Source: Collimonas silvisoli (GTDB lineage Bacteria; Pseudomonadota; Gammaproteobacteria; Burkholderiales; Burkholderiaceae_D). From it: a stretch of DNA of 39,472 nucleotides. The notes beneath the pieces were generated by a model. The model made no database searches, was not told the DNA's origin, and saw only the letters and a list, made by a program, of their open reading frames with translations. Location: the NCBI RefSeq assembly GCF_018305005.1, contig NZ_JAGQEG010000051.1:1-39472 (forward strand). The letters run 5' to 3'. Position 1 is the stretch's first letter, and each line of letters starts with the position of its first letter. The translations under genes and the position numbers were made by a program. Positions 1 through 6,876 of this stretch are shown here, in pieces.

Positions 1-173
1 CCAGCGCACGTTTTGGTTGGAACCCTTCGGGAACGGCTGCAGGCGTCGCATGCCGTTGTTGCAGCTCCTTGCCGTGGCACCGCCACGTCGCGTCGTTGCG
101 CCTAGGCACGCAACGCCTGCCGCGCGTTCGCACTCACAAATCAATTGCTAGCAGGCCCTGGGTAACCATCGCT
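1..173. other. Left-edge non-coding stretch with two hairpins
   Basis: No convincing gene is seen here. Two perfect small stem-loops lie side by side downstream of the response regulator, which reads leftward: CGTGGC/GCCACG at 73-87 with a 3-nt loop, and CGTTGCG/CGCAACG at 94-115 with an 8-nt loop. Neither has a T-tract, so a terminator role is only possible. The long rightward frame that crosses this region is the antisense of the regulator. Confidence 0.4.
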
Positions 174-800
174 TCAGCGGAAATTATTCTCCACCGCGAA
201 CTTGATCAGCTCGGCCTGGCCATCGATATCCAGTTTGCGCTTGATATTCAGCCTGTGGGTCTCCACGGTGCGCACGCTCAAATCCAGTTCACGCGCAATC
301 TGCTTGTTCGATTCGCCATTCGCGATGTGTTGCAATACCTGGCGCTCGCGTGCCGTCAGCAACTGCCCCGGCGTCATCGGCCGCGCCAGTTTTTGCGCCA
401 GCGCCGCGCTGTAGTACATGCCGCCGGAAATCACCGTCTCTATCGCCTGCACGATGTCCTTGCCGGGCGCATCTTTCAGCACATAACCGCGGGCGCCGGC
501 CTGCACCGATTGCATCAGGTATTCGGTCTTGTCGTGCATGCTGAGGATCAGCACCGCGATTTCGGGGAAGCTGACATGAAAGCGTGCGGTCAGGTCGATG
601 CCGTTGATGCTGCCGCGCAGATTGATATCCATCAGGATCAAGTCGATCGGCTGCTGTTCGGCGCGCTGCAAGGCTTCGTCGGCGCTGCCGGCTTCAGCCA
701 CGATGGCGAATGCCGGCACGGCTTCGAGCCGCGCGCGCAAGCCGTCGCGCACCAAAGGGTGATCGTCGACCAGCATGATTTTGGTAATTGTTTCAGGCAT
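174..800 (-). CDS. NarL/FixJ-type response regulator
   Basis: A 208-residue two-component response regulator. The receiver domain (about residues 6-122) shows the acidic pair D12-D13, the likely phospho-acceptor D58 (context LILMD) and the conserved K109 (YVLKD). A LuxR-type helix-turn-helix follows at about 146-205 (LTARERQVLQHIA, then SVRTVETHR). Its start overlaps the stop of the upstream kinase gene by 8 nt (ATGCCTGA), so the two are translationally coupled and form a pair. The pair is divergent from a cstA-type transporter. By analogy with BtsSR/YpdAB and MxtR/ErdR control of CstA-family transporters, I infer that this protein activates that transporter when the kinase senses a small carboxylate. 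The family call is firm; the target is inference. Confidence 0.93.
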   Translation of the reverse strand: MPETITKIMLVDDHPLVRDGLRARLEAVPAFAIVAEAGSADEALQRAEQQPIDLILMDINLRGSINGIDLTARFHVSFPEIAVLILSMHDKTEYLMQSVQAGARGYVLKDAPGKDIVQAIETVISGGMYYSAALAQKLARPMTPGQLLTARERQVLQHIANGESNKQIARELDLSVRTVETHRLNIKRKLDIDGQAELIKFAVENNFR

Positions 801-2157
801 AGGAAGTATGGGGAATGGTAGCCAGCACCGTGGTGCCGGCCGCTGACGAACTGACTTTCAGATTGCCGCCGACTGCTTCCAGCCGTTCGACCATATTGCG
901 CAGGCCGATGCCGTGTTTCGGATTGCCGTCGATCTGATCGACATCGAAACCGACGCCGTTGTCGTGCACGGTCAGGGTAATCGCTTGCGCATCGCCTTGC
1001 AACAGCACTTCGATCTGCGTCGCCTGAGCGTGGCGGGCGATGTTGGTCAAGGCTTCCTGGGCGATGCGGAACAACACCGTATTGGCGACCGCCGGCATGC
1101 CGTCGGTGCTGCCGCTGTGCCGGAATTCGATAGGAATGCCGGCGTGTTCCAGCCACTCGTGGGTCAGGTGGGCTAGCGCCGCCGCCAGGCCGAGGTCATC
1201 CAGAATCGCCGGCCGCAAATCGTGCGAAATGCGGCGTACTTCGCCCAGCACGTCGTTCAGCTGGCCGGCGGTGCGCTCGAAAGTTGCGCGTGCGGCGGCG
1301 GTCTGCTGCGGCCCGCTATCGAGTTTGGCGATGCCCGCTTCGATTTGCAATTTTATCGACACCAGCCACTGGCTGATGCCGTCGTGCAGGTCGCGCGACA
1401 ATCTGGCCCTTTCCTCTTCCTGCGAACGCACCACGCGCTGCGCCAGGACTTTCAGCTTGGCGTCAGCCACCCGATGTTCGCTGATATTCAACACCAGTCC
1501 CGACATGCCCACCACCAGCGCGCTCAGGATCGCAATGCCGGCAATCCACCACATGGTGTTGCGGATATTGCCGGATACCTGGGCGTCGATCTGGTTCAGC
1601 GCTTCGTCGACATCGTCCAGATAAATGCCGGTGCCCAGCATCCAGCCCCAATTGGGCAGCGCCGCCACATAACCCAGCTTGGGCGCGACATGGTGGCTGG
1701 ACGGCTTTTCCCACAGATAGCGCTCAAAACCGCCGCCGCTCCTGGCGCGTTCTATCAGATGCTGGATGGTGAGGCTGCCGTTGGCGTCTTTCATATCCCA
1801 CAGATCGCGCCCGACCAGTTCCGGCTGGCGCGGATGCATCAGGTTCTTGCCCTGCATGTCGTAGATAAAGAAATAACCGTCGTCGCCATAAGAAAGCTTG
1901 GCCAGGATCGCCTTAGCCTCGTCCAGCGTGGCCTGGTCGTTGCGGCCGGAATCGTACAGATGGGCAATCGAACGGGTGGCCAGCGCGACATAGTGTTTCA
2001 GCTCGGCTTCCTTGCTGGCCAGATAGGCGGCCTGGATCGTCGCCCGTTGCTGCTGGCCGAGCGAAATGGCCTGGTGGCGCACCGCCAGGGCGATCGCACA
2101 CAGCGCCAGAATCAAGGGGACGATGGCCAGGAAGATGATTTTCTGCCGTAATTTCAT
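793..2157 (-). CDS. Sensor histidine kinase with Cache sensor domain (HisKA_3)
   Basis: A 454-residue membrane-bound histidine kinase. One membrane segment (about residues 6-27) leads into an extracytoplasmic single-Cache-type domain (about 35-195; blocks GDDGYFFIYD and NWGWMLGTGIYLDD). A second membrane segment lies at about 203-224. The dimerisation/phosphoacceptor region is HisKA_3 type with H258 in SRDLHDGISQW, followed by a HATPase_c domain with DNGVGF. Single-Cache domains with the FFIYD/LMHP signature are known to bind small organic acids, so a carboxylate such as pyruvate or acetate is a reasonable but unproven ligand. It is encoded immediately before, and overlapping, its response regulator. 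Start ATG at 2157. Confidence 0.92.
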   Translation of the reverse strand: MKLRQKIIFLAIVPLILALCAIALAVRHQAISLGQQQRATIQAAYLASKEAELKHYVALATRSIAHLYDSGRNDQATLDEAKAILAKLSYGDDGYFFIYDMQGKNLMHPRQPELVGRDLWDMKDANGSLTIQHLIERARSGGGFERYLWEKPSSHHVAPKLGYVAALPNWGWMLGTGIYLDDVDEALNQIDAQVSGNIRNTMWWIAGIAILSALVVGMSGLVLNISEHRVADAKLKVLAQRVVRSQEEERARLSRDLHDGISQWLVSIKLQIEAGIAKLDSGPQQTAAARATFERTAGQLNDVLGEVRRISHDLRPAILDDLGLAAALAHLTHEWLEHAGIPIEFRHSGSTDGMPAVANTVLFRIAQEALTNIARHAQATQIEVLLQGDAQAITLTVHDNGVGFDVDQIDGNPKHGIGLRNMVERLEAVGGNLKVSSSAAGTTVLATIPHTSYA

Positions 2158-2389
2158 GGCGCTACTTTACCCGGAATCGCCGCCGATTCTATAAAAAACC
2201 TCCAGCTAGAACGAGTTGCTTTCAATTACGACTACGTAGTATTACGCAAAACCCTTGCGTAGTACCGCGCTTGTCCTGATACCGCATATGCCAAATACTT
2301 TGGCCGCGGCCTAAGTGCTGCGGTGGCGCGGTCTACCGCCTAATAAAAATAATATTCCACAACATTCATTCCCGCCTGGGAGGAGAACA
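2158..2389. promoter_or_regulatory. Divergent kinase/cstA regulatory region with paired inverted repeats
   Basis: This 232-nt region separates two divergent transcripts. It contains a 10-bp palindrome ACTACGTAGT at 2231-2240. Directly beside it is an inverted repeat TACGCAA (2243-2249), 5-nt spacer, TTGCGTA (2255-2261). The shared TACG/CGTA half-sites suggest that a dimeric helix-turn-helix protein binds here, and the adjacent NarL-type regulator is the obvious candidate. I could not identify convincing -35/-10 pairs by eye. The cstA start has a strong Shine-Dalgarno (GGGAGGAG). Confidence 0.5.
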
Positions 2390-4462
2390 ATGAATCGTCT
2401 ATTTTCAAAAATGGGCTGGCTTGCGCTGGCCCTGCTCGGTGCATTCGCGTTTGGCTATATCGGCCTGCAGCGCGGCGAATCCATCAGCGCCATCTGGATC
2501 GTGATTGCCGCTGTCTGCGTCTATCTGATCGCCTACCGCTTCTACAGCCTGTATATTTCCGACAAGGTGCTGGGCCTGGACGCCACCCGCATGACGCCCG
2601 CCTATAAGTACAACGACGGGCTGGATTATGTACCGACCAACAAGAACGTTTTGTTCGGCCATCACTTTGCGGCGATTGCCGGCGCTGGCCCGCTGGTGGG
2701 GCCGGTGCTGGCGGCGCAGATGGGTTATCTGCCGGGCATGCTGTGGATTCTGGCCGGCGTGGTGTTTGCCGGTGCGGTGCAGGATCTGATGGTGTTGTTC
2801 ATCTCCACCCGCCGCGACGGCCGTTCGCTGGGCGATTTGATCAAGTCCGAGCTGGGGCCGGTGCCGGGCGTGATTGCTCTGTTCGGCACTTTCATGATCA
2901 TGGTGATCATCCTGGCGGTGCTGGCGTTGATCGTTGTCAAGGCATTGGCGGAATCGCCCTGGGGCACTTTCACGGTGGCGGTGACCATCCCGATCGCCTT
3001 GTTCATGGGTGTATATACCCGTTATTTGCGGCCGGGGCGGATCGGCGAGATATCGGTGATCGGCTTTGTGCTGTTGATGCTGGCGATTGTCGGCGGCCAG
3101 TACGTGCAAGAGCATCCGGTATTGAGCGCCATGTTCACTTTCACCGGCAAGGAATTGACCTGGTTGCTGATCGGCTATGGTTTCATCGCCTCGGTGCTGC
3201 CGGTCTGGCTGTTGCTGGCGCCGCGCGACTATCTCTCTACTTTCCTCAAGATCGGCACCATCGTCGGCCTTGCGCTGGGCATCGTGTTTGTCGCGCCGGA
3301 ACTGAAAATGCCGGCGTTCACGCAGTTCATGGACGGCTCCGGCCCGGTCTGGTCGGGCAGCTTGTTCCCCTTCCTGTTCATCACCATCGCCTGCGGTGCG
3401 GTATCCGGTTTCCACGCCCTGATCGCTTCCGGCACCACGCCGAAATTGCTGGAGAACGAGCGCCATGCGCGCTTCATCGGCTACGGCGCGATGCTGATGG
3501 AATCGTTTGTCGCCATCATGGCGCTGATCGCGGCGTCCTGCATTGAACCGGGCGTGTACTTTGCAATGAACAGCCCGGCCGCCTTGATCGGCAGCACCGT
3601 CGATACGGCAGCGCACGCCGTCTCGCAATGGGGCTTTTACGTGACGCCGGAAATGCTGACCCAGGTGGCCAAGGATGTCGGCGAGCACAGCATCATTTCC
3701 CGCGCCGGCGGCGCACCGACGCTGGCAGTCGGCATGGCGCATATCTTGTCGAGCGTAGGCGGCGGCAAAGCGATGATGGCGTTCTGGTATCACTTCGCGA
3801 TCCTGTTCGAAGCCTTGTTCATCCTGACCGCGGTGGATGCCGGAACCCGCGCCGGCCGTTTCATGCTGCAGGATTTGCTGGGTACTTTTGTGCCATCGAT
3901 GCGCAAGACCGAATCACTGCCGGCCAGCTTGATCGCGACCGCCCTGTGTGTCGCCGGCTGGGGCTATTTCCTGTATCAAGGCGTGGTCGATCCGCTCGGC
4001 GGCATCAATACCTTATGGCCCTTGTTCGGCATTTCCAACCAGATGCTGGCGGGAATCGCGCTGATTCTGGCGACTTGCGTGCTGTTCAAGATGAAACGCG
4101 ACCGCTTTGCCTGGGTCACCATCGTGCCGACTATCTGGATCCTGATCTGCACCCTGACTGCCGGCTGGCAAAAAATATTCGACGCCAATCCGCGCGTCGG
4201 TTTCCTGGCCCATGCCAGCAAGTATCAGGCCGCGCTCGCAGACGGCAAATTGCTGGCGCCGGCGAAATCGATCGCGCAGATGCAGCAGGTGATCTTCAAC
4301 GATTACCTGGATGCAGGTCTGGCCGGTTTCTTTATCCTGGTGCTGTTGAGCATTCTCGGTTTTGGCGTCAAGACTGTGCTGGCGGCGCGCGCCGCCAACC
4401 GGCCGAGCGCCAAGGAAACGCCGTTCGAATCGTTGCCGGCGAGTGCTTTGCCGTCAGCCTGA
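2390..4462 (+). CDS. cstA: CstA-family carbon starvation / pyruvate-type transporter
   Basis: A 690-residue polytopic inner-membrane protein of the CstA/BtsT family, which imports peptides or pyruvate. E. coli CstA and BtsT are about 700 residues. The family block GHHFAAIAGAGPLVGPVLAA is present near residue 85, followed by the FAGAVQDLMVLF helix and many hydrophobic segments spread over the whole length. I place the start at the ATG at 2390 rather than at an upstream in-frame ATG at 2315, because GGGAGGAGAACA precedes 2390 at good spacing and the family N terminus matches. A ybdD-type gene follows 10 nt downstream. A divergent sensor kinase/regulator pair upstream probably controls it. Whether pyruvate or another substrate is carried cannot be read from the sequence. 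Confidence 0.93.
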   Translation: MNRLFSKMGWLALALLGAFAFGYIGLQRGESISAIWIVIAAVCVYLIAYRFYSLYISDKVLGLDATRMTPAYKYNDGLDYVPTNKNVLFGHHFAAIAGAGPLVGPVLAAQMGYLPGMLWILAGVVFAGAVQDLMVLFISTRRDGRSLGDLIKSELGPVPGVIALFGTFMIMVIILAVLALIVVKALAESPWGTFTVAVTIPIALFMGVYTRYLRPGRIGEISVIGFVLLMLAIVGGQYVQEHPVLSAMFTFTGKELTWLLIGYGFIASVLPVWLLLAPRDYLSTFLKIGTIVGLALGIVFVAPELKMPAFTQFMDGSGPVWSGSLFPFLFITIACGAVSGFHALIASGTTPKLLENERHARFIGYGAMLMESFVAIMALIAASCIEPGVYFAMNSPAALIGSTVDTAAHAVSQWGFYVTPEMLTQVAKDVGEHSIISRAGGAPTLAVGMAHILSSVGGGKAMMAFWYHFAILFEALFILTAVDAGTRAGRFMLQDLLGTFVPSMRKTESLPASLIATALCVAGWGYFLYQGVVDPLGGINTLWPLFGISNQMLAGIALILATCVLFKMKRDRFAWVTIVPTIWILICTLTAGWQKIFDANPRVGFLAHASKYQAALADGKLLAPAKSIAQMQQVIFNDYLDAGLAGFFILVLLSILGFGVKTVLAARAANRPSAKETPFESLPASALPSA

Positions 4463-4472
4463 AAGGTCGCTC

Positions 4473-4673
4473 ATGCTGGAAGAACTATCGAAAGCCGGAC
4501 GCTACCTCGGGCAAACCATGCGGCTGATGGTGGGTCTGCCTGAGTACGGCACTTATGTGACGCATATGGAAAACACCCATCCAGGCGAGCCGATGATGAG
4601 CTACGAAGAGTTTTTCAAGGAACGGCAGGAAGCCCGTTACGGCGGCAATGGCCGGGTTGGACGCTGCTGCTAG
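4473..4673 (+). CDS. YbdD/YjiX family small protein
   Basis: A 66-residue soluble protein matching the YbdD/YjiX (DUF466) family: GLPEYGTYVTHMENTHPGEP, then the acidic/aromatic MSYEEFF and a C-terminal Cys pair. Members are almost always encoded directly behind cstA or btsT, as here, and have been linked to function of that transporter. The start is the ATG at 4473, 10 nt after the transporter stop. It is the last gene before an intrinsic terminator at 4711-4741, so cstA and this gene form a two-gene operon. Confidence 0.88.
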   Translation: MLEELSKAGRYLGQTMRLMVGLPEYGTYVTHMENTHPGEPMMSYEEFFKERQEARYGGNGRVGRCC

Positions 4674-4710
4674 TGGCTTAAAAATCAAGCGTCCTATGGG
4701 GGATGTTGCT

Positions 4711-4741
4711 GCCGATCGGTCCGCCGGTCGGCATTTTTTTT
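4711..4741 (+). terminator. Rho-independent terminator of the cstA operon
   Basis: GCCGATCGG (4711-4719), tetraloop TCCG, CCGGTCGGC (4724-4732). The stem is 9 bp with one G-U pair and is followed by an A and eight T residues. The leftward gene ending at 4746 may share the hairpin. Confidence 0.85.
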
Positions 4742-4745
4742 GCAC

Positions 4746-5276
4746 CTAGCTGTTCAACGGACCGCTATAGGCGCCCTGCGCCGGCTGAGCACTACGGTAA
4801 AGGCTGACGACGCGCAGCAGGCGGCCGATGAACATGCCGTTGAAGACGCCGTAGAGCGCACAGACAGCGGCCGTAAATGCGGCGTCGTGCGCCAGCCCGG
4901 GATGCATCGCCAGCGTCACGCCAACCGTATATTTGGTCAGGAAAATCCCCATCATCAGCATCAACGGCAGCCAGCTGCCGCGCTGGAACACCACGCCGCG
5001 TTCCGGATAGGCAATCACGCGCTCCTTCCGGAACAGGCGCCAGTTCAGCGTCGCCGCGGCGGCGGCCGCCAGCAGCCAGCACAGCATGGGCAACGGCGTG
5101 ACGCCGAACACGGTCGACACGCCCTGCCAGGACAGCGCCAGCATTATCAGCGGAATGATGGATAGTTTTTTGAGCGTCACTTCGCGGTCGACGCTGGCCA
5201 GGATGCCGCGGTAGATCAGGAACGCCAGCAGCGCCCAGACCCAGATTGGCGTGTGCGAAATGATTTGCATAAACAT
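4746..5276 (-). CDS. Small inner-membrane protein, DUF6622-like
   Basis: A 176-residue protein of five or six hydrophobic segments with no soluble domain. The N terminus HTPIWVWALLAFLIYRG and the later TKYTVGVTLAMHP remind me of the uncharacterised DUF6622 family of Burkholderiales membrane proteins. That assignment is from memory and not checked. No catalytic motif is seen. It follows a GntR-type regulator gene in the same direction, 144 nt downstream of it, so the regulator may control it, but a separate promoter is equally possible. Function unknown. Confidence 0.75.
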   Translation of the reverse strand: MFMQIISHTPIWVWALLAFLIYRGILASVDREVTLKKLSIIPLIMLALSWQGVSTVFGVTPLPMLCWLLAAAAAATLNWRLFRKERVIAYPERGVVFQRGSWLPLMLMMGIFLTKYTVGVTLAMHPGLAHDAAFTAAVCALYGVFNGMFIGRLLRVVSLYRSAQPAQGAYSGPLNS

Positions 5277-5420
5277 GTATTTCTCCCGTTGAGTGATCTG
5301 CGGCGATTATCTGGGCGCCGCAGAGACAGGAGAAGCGGGATGCGACGAGATGAAGGAATACGTCGTGAATCGACAGCCAGCGAGGATGGTGTGCAGCGGG
5401 TTTGTCCCCTGCTCCTGCTG

Positions 5421-6257
5421 CTAGAGGATTTCGGCTGAGTGCTGGAAGCGCTCCGCCGGCACGAAGGAAGTGCGCCATTCGACCGGTTCGCCGGCGTGAT
5501 CCAGCATCAGCCGCTCGACGCAGATCGCCACGGTCTTGGTTTTCAGCTTGAACACGGAAGCATTGGCCCGGTTCAAGGGCTTTGCCGTCAAGTCATCGAT
5601 GGCGCGGGAGACCAGCACATCGCATTCGCTCTCATAGACGGGATACAGGAATGGCGGCGAATTGCTTTTAAGATATTTCTGCAGCTTCCTGAAGCGCGCC
5701 AGCGGCAGCCAGATATGTTCTGACAGAACGATTTCATCGTTCAAAGAACGGGTGCGGTGCAGATATAGCGCCTTGTCGCGCGGCTTGAGCTTGAGTTTGT
5801 CCGCTACCGCAGCGGGAGGTATAGCGGTCGTCATCGAACGGATGTGAGCGGTCGGCAGCTGGCTTTTAACCTTGCCATGGATACGCACGAAACGCAGCAT
5901 CGAAGAGCGTTCGGCAGCGCGCGCGACAAATGTCCCGCGTCCGCGCACGCGCTCGACGACGCCATCGGTGACCAGAGCGTCCAGCACCTTGCGCATGGTG
6001 CCGACCGCAATTTCATATTCGGCGGCCAGCTTGTCCTCGGATGGCAGCGCTTCATCAGCCGCCCAGCTACGCAAAGTGATCCTTTGCAGCAGATCGTCAC
6101 GGACTTGCAGATAGCGCGGCAAGCGCGGATCAGGCCCGTTTTCTGACGGGAGAGACGCATTTTTTTGCGAGAGAGGCGCGTTTTTTTTCAGGAGAGACGT
6201 ATTTTTTTTCGAGGGAGACGCGTTTTTTGCACTTTTTTTAATCAGCATTAACAACAT
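5421..6257 (-). CDS. GntR/HutC-type transcriptional regulator with UTRA domain
   Basis: A GntR-family winged-helix domain (YLQVRDDLLQRI, then LPSEDKLAAEYEI and GVVERVRGRGTFVAR) is joined to a C-terminal UTRA ligand-binding domain (LHRTRSLNDEIVLSEHIWLP and LMLDHAGEPVEWR). This is the HutC subgroup, which normally represses transport or catabolic genes until an effector binds. The N terminus before the HTH is unusual: four imperfect heptapeptide repeats of the KNASxxK type, encoded by 21-bp DNA repeats rich in T-runs. The start is uncertain. ATG at 6257 gives 278 residues, ATG at 6248 gives 275, and TTG at 6281 gives 286 with a GGGAA 9 nt upstream. All three include the repeats. A large inverted repeat surrounds its probable promoter, suggesting autoregulation. 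The effector is unknown. Confidence 0.88.
   Translation of the reverse strand: MLLMLIKKSAKNASPSKKNTSLLKKNAPLSQKNASLPSENGPDPRLPRYLQVRDDLLQRITLRSWAADEALPSEDKLAAEYEIAVGTMRKVLDALVTDGVVERVRGRGTFVARAAERSSMLRFVRIHGKVKSQLPTAHIRSMTTAIPPAAVADKLKLKPRDKALYLHRTRSLNDEIVLSEHIWLPLARFRKLQKYLKSNSPPFLYPVYESECDVLVSRAIDDLTAKPLNRANASVFKLKTKTVAICVERLMLDHAGEPVEWRTSFVPAERFQHSAEIL
6150..6233. repeat. Four tandem 21-bp repeats with poly-T runs inside the GntR gene
   Basis: Four consecutive 21-nt units begin at 6150, 6171, 6192 and 6213. On the plus strand each reads roughly GAGAGACGC followed by T6-T8. On the coding (minus) strand each encodes a heptapeptide KN(A/T)(S/P)xxK. The period is exactly 21, so the frame is kept. 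T-runs of 7, 8, 8, 6 and 7 nt lie at 6160-6166, 6181-6188, 6202-6209, 6223-6228 and 6233-6239. Confidence 0.85.
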
Positions 6258-6311
6258 TTCAAACTTGGGAAGGGCCCGCAATTTACCAAGTTCCCATTTT
6301 TTTTACAACAC

Positions 6312-6355
6312 ATATGTGAATCTCTACTTCTATACAGAACCAGAGATTCACATAT
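6312..6355. promoter_or_regulatory. Perfect 14-bp inverted repeat, probable operator of the GntR gene
   Basis: ATATGTGAATCTCT at 6312-6325 and AGAGATTCACATAT at 6342-6355 are perfect reverse complements separated by 16 nt. On the minus strand the spacer contains TATAGA, a plausible -10 for the leftward GntR gene that starts about 55 nt downstream. The arms are not followed by a T-tract on either strand, which argues against a terminator. Binding of the GntR protein to both arms would cover the promoter. Confidence 0.65.
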
Positions 6356-6357
6356 TG

Positions 6358-6876
6358 TTAACTCTGGCTAAGCGCAACGCATGCCGGGCGCGGCTTGCGC
6401 TCCGCCAGCCACAGCAGCACGATCGCTGCTATCGAATAAATCCAGTAGTCGGTCGGCACCGCGCCCAGCCAATGCTTGTGCCACGGCACATCGACCGGAT
6501 TGAAGCGCGCCAGGCCGTAAGCCGGGTTGAGGACAAACCACAGCCAGTCCTCGCTGATCCAGAACACCATGATGGAGGCCATGATGCGGCATTCGCCACG
6601 CCAGTCCCAACTGCCGTTGAACCAGATGGGATAGTGAAACATCAGGGCGATGAAGGGGAAAATCCAGGCGTGGTAACCGGTCATGACGCGGCCGCCCCAG
6701 AAGATGTCGAGCAGCCAATGCTGTTCGATGCGCCAGGTCGGCAAGTTGGCGGCCCAACCGGCGGCGCCCTCGATCTGGATTTCGACATTGGCGAAGAAGA
6801 AGGCAGTAAGAATGGCCCAGAACAACATGCCGAACAGGCGGCGATATGCAGTAGTTGCGGGTGTAGTGGCGGTCAT
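6358..6876 (-). CDS. Uncharacterised multi-spanning membrane protein
   Basis: A 172-residue, tryptophan-rich membrane protein. I see about four or five hydrophobic segments, including LFGMLFWAILTAFFFANVEI, GYHAWIFPFIALMFHYPIW, RIMASIMVFWISEDWLWFVL and WIYSIAAIVLLWLAE, with a conserved-looking WRIEQHWLLDIFWGGRVMTG loop. I do not recognise the family. The ATG at 6876 overlaps the stop of the upstream glycosyltransferase gene by 4 nt (ATGA), so the two are translationally coupled and probably act together, for example in making or moving a glycolipid. That role is inference from context only. Confidence 0.72.
   Translation of the reverse strand: MTATTPATTAYRRLFGMLFWAILTAFFFANVEIQIEGAAGWAANLPTWRIEQHWLLDIFWGGRVMTGYHAWIFPFIALMFHYPIWFNGSWDWRGECRIMASIMVFWISEDWLWFVLNPAYGLARFNPVDVPWHKHWLGAVPTDYWIYSIAAIVLLWLAERKPRPACVALSQS

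Noticed and set aside
2315-2389. Longer cstA with start at 2315
   Set aside because: The extra 25 residues are not family-like and lack a ribosome site, whereas 2390 has GGGAGGAG.
2405-3793. 462-codon leftward open frame opposite cstA
   Set aside because: Antisense shadow with low-complexity His/Arg/Gln content, while the plus-strand transporter is clear.
6150-6239. CRISPR-like or phage-like tandem array
   Set aside because: The 21-bp units are contiguous without spacers, keep frame with a coding region and encode heptapeptides.
6312-6355. Intrinsic terminator for the membrane-protein gene
   Set aside because: The stem is long but AT-rich with a 16-nt loop and no T-tract downstream on the minus strand, so an operator is the better reading.
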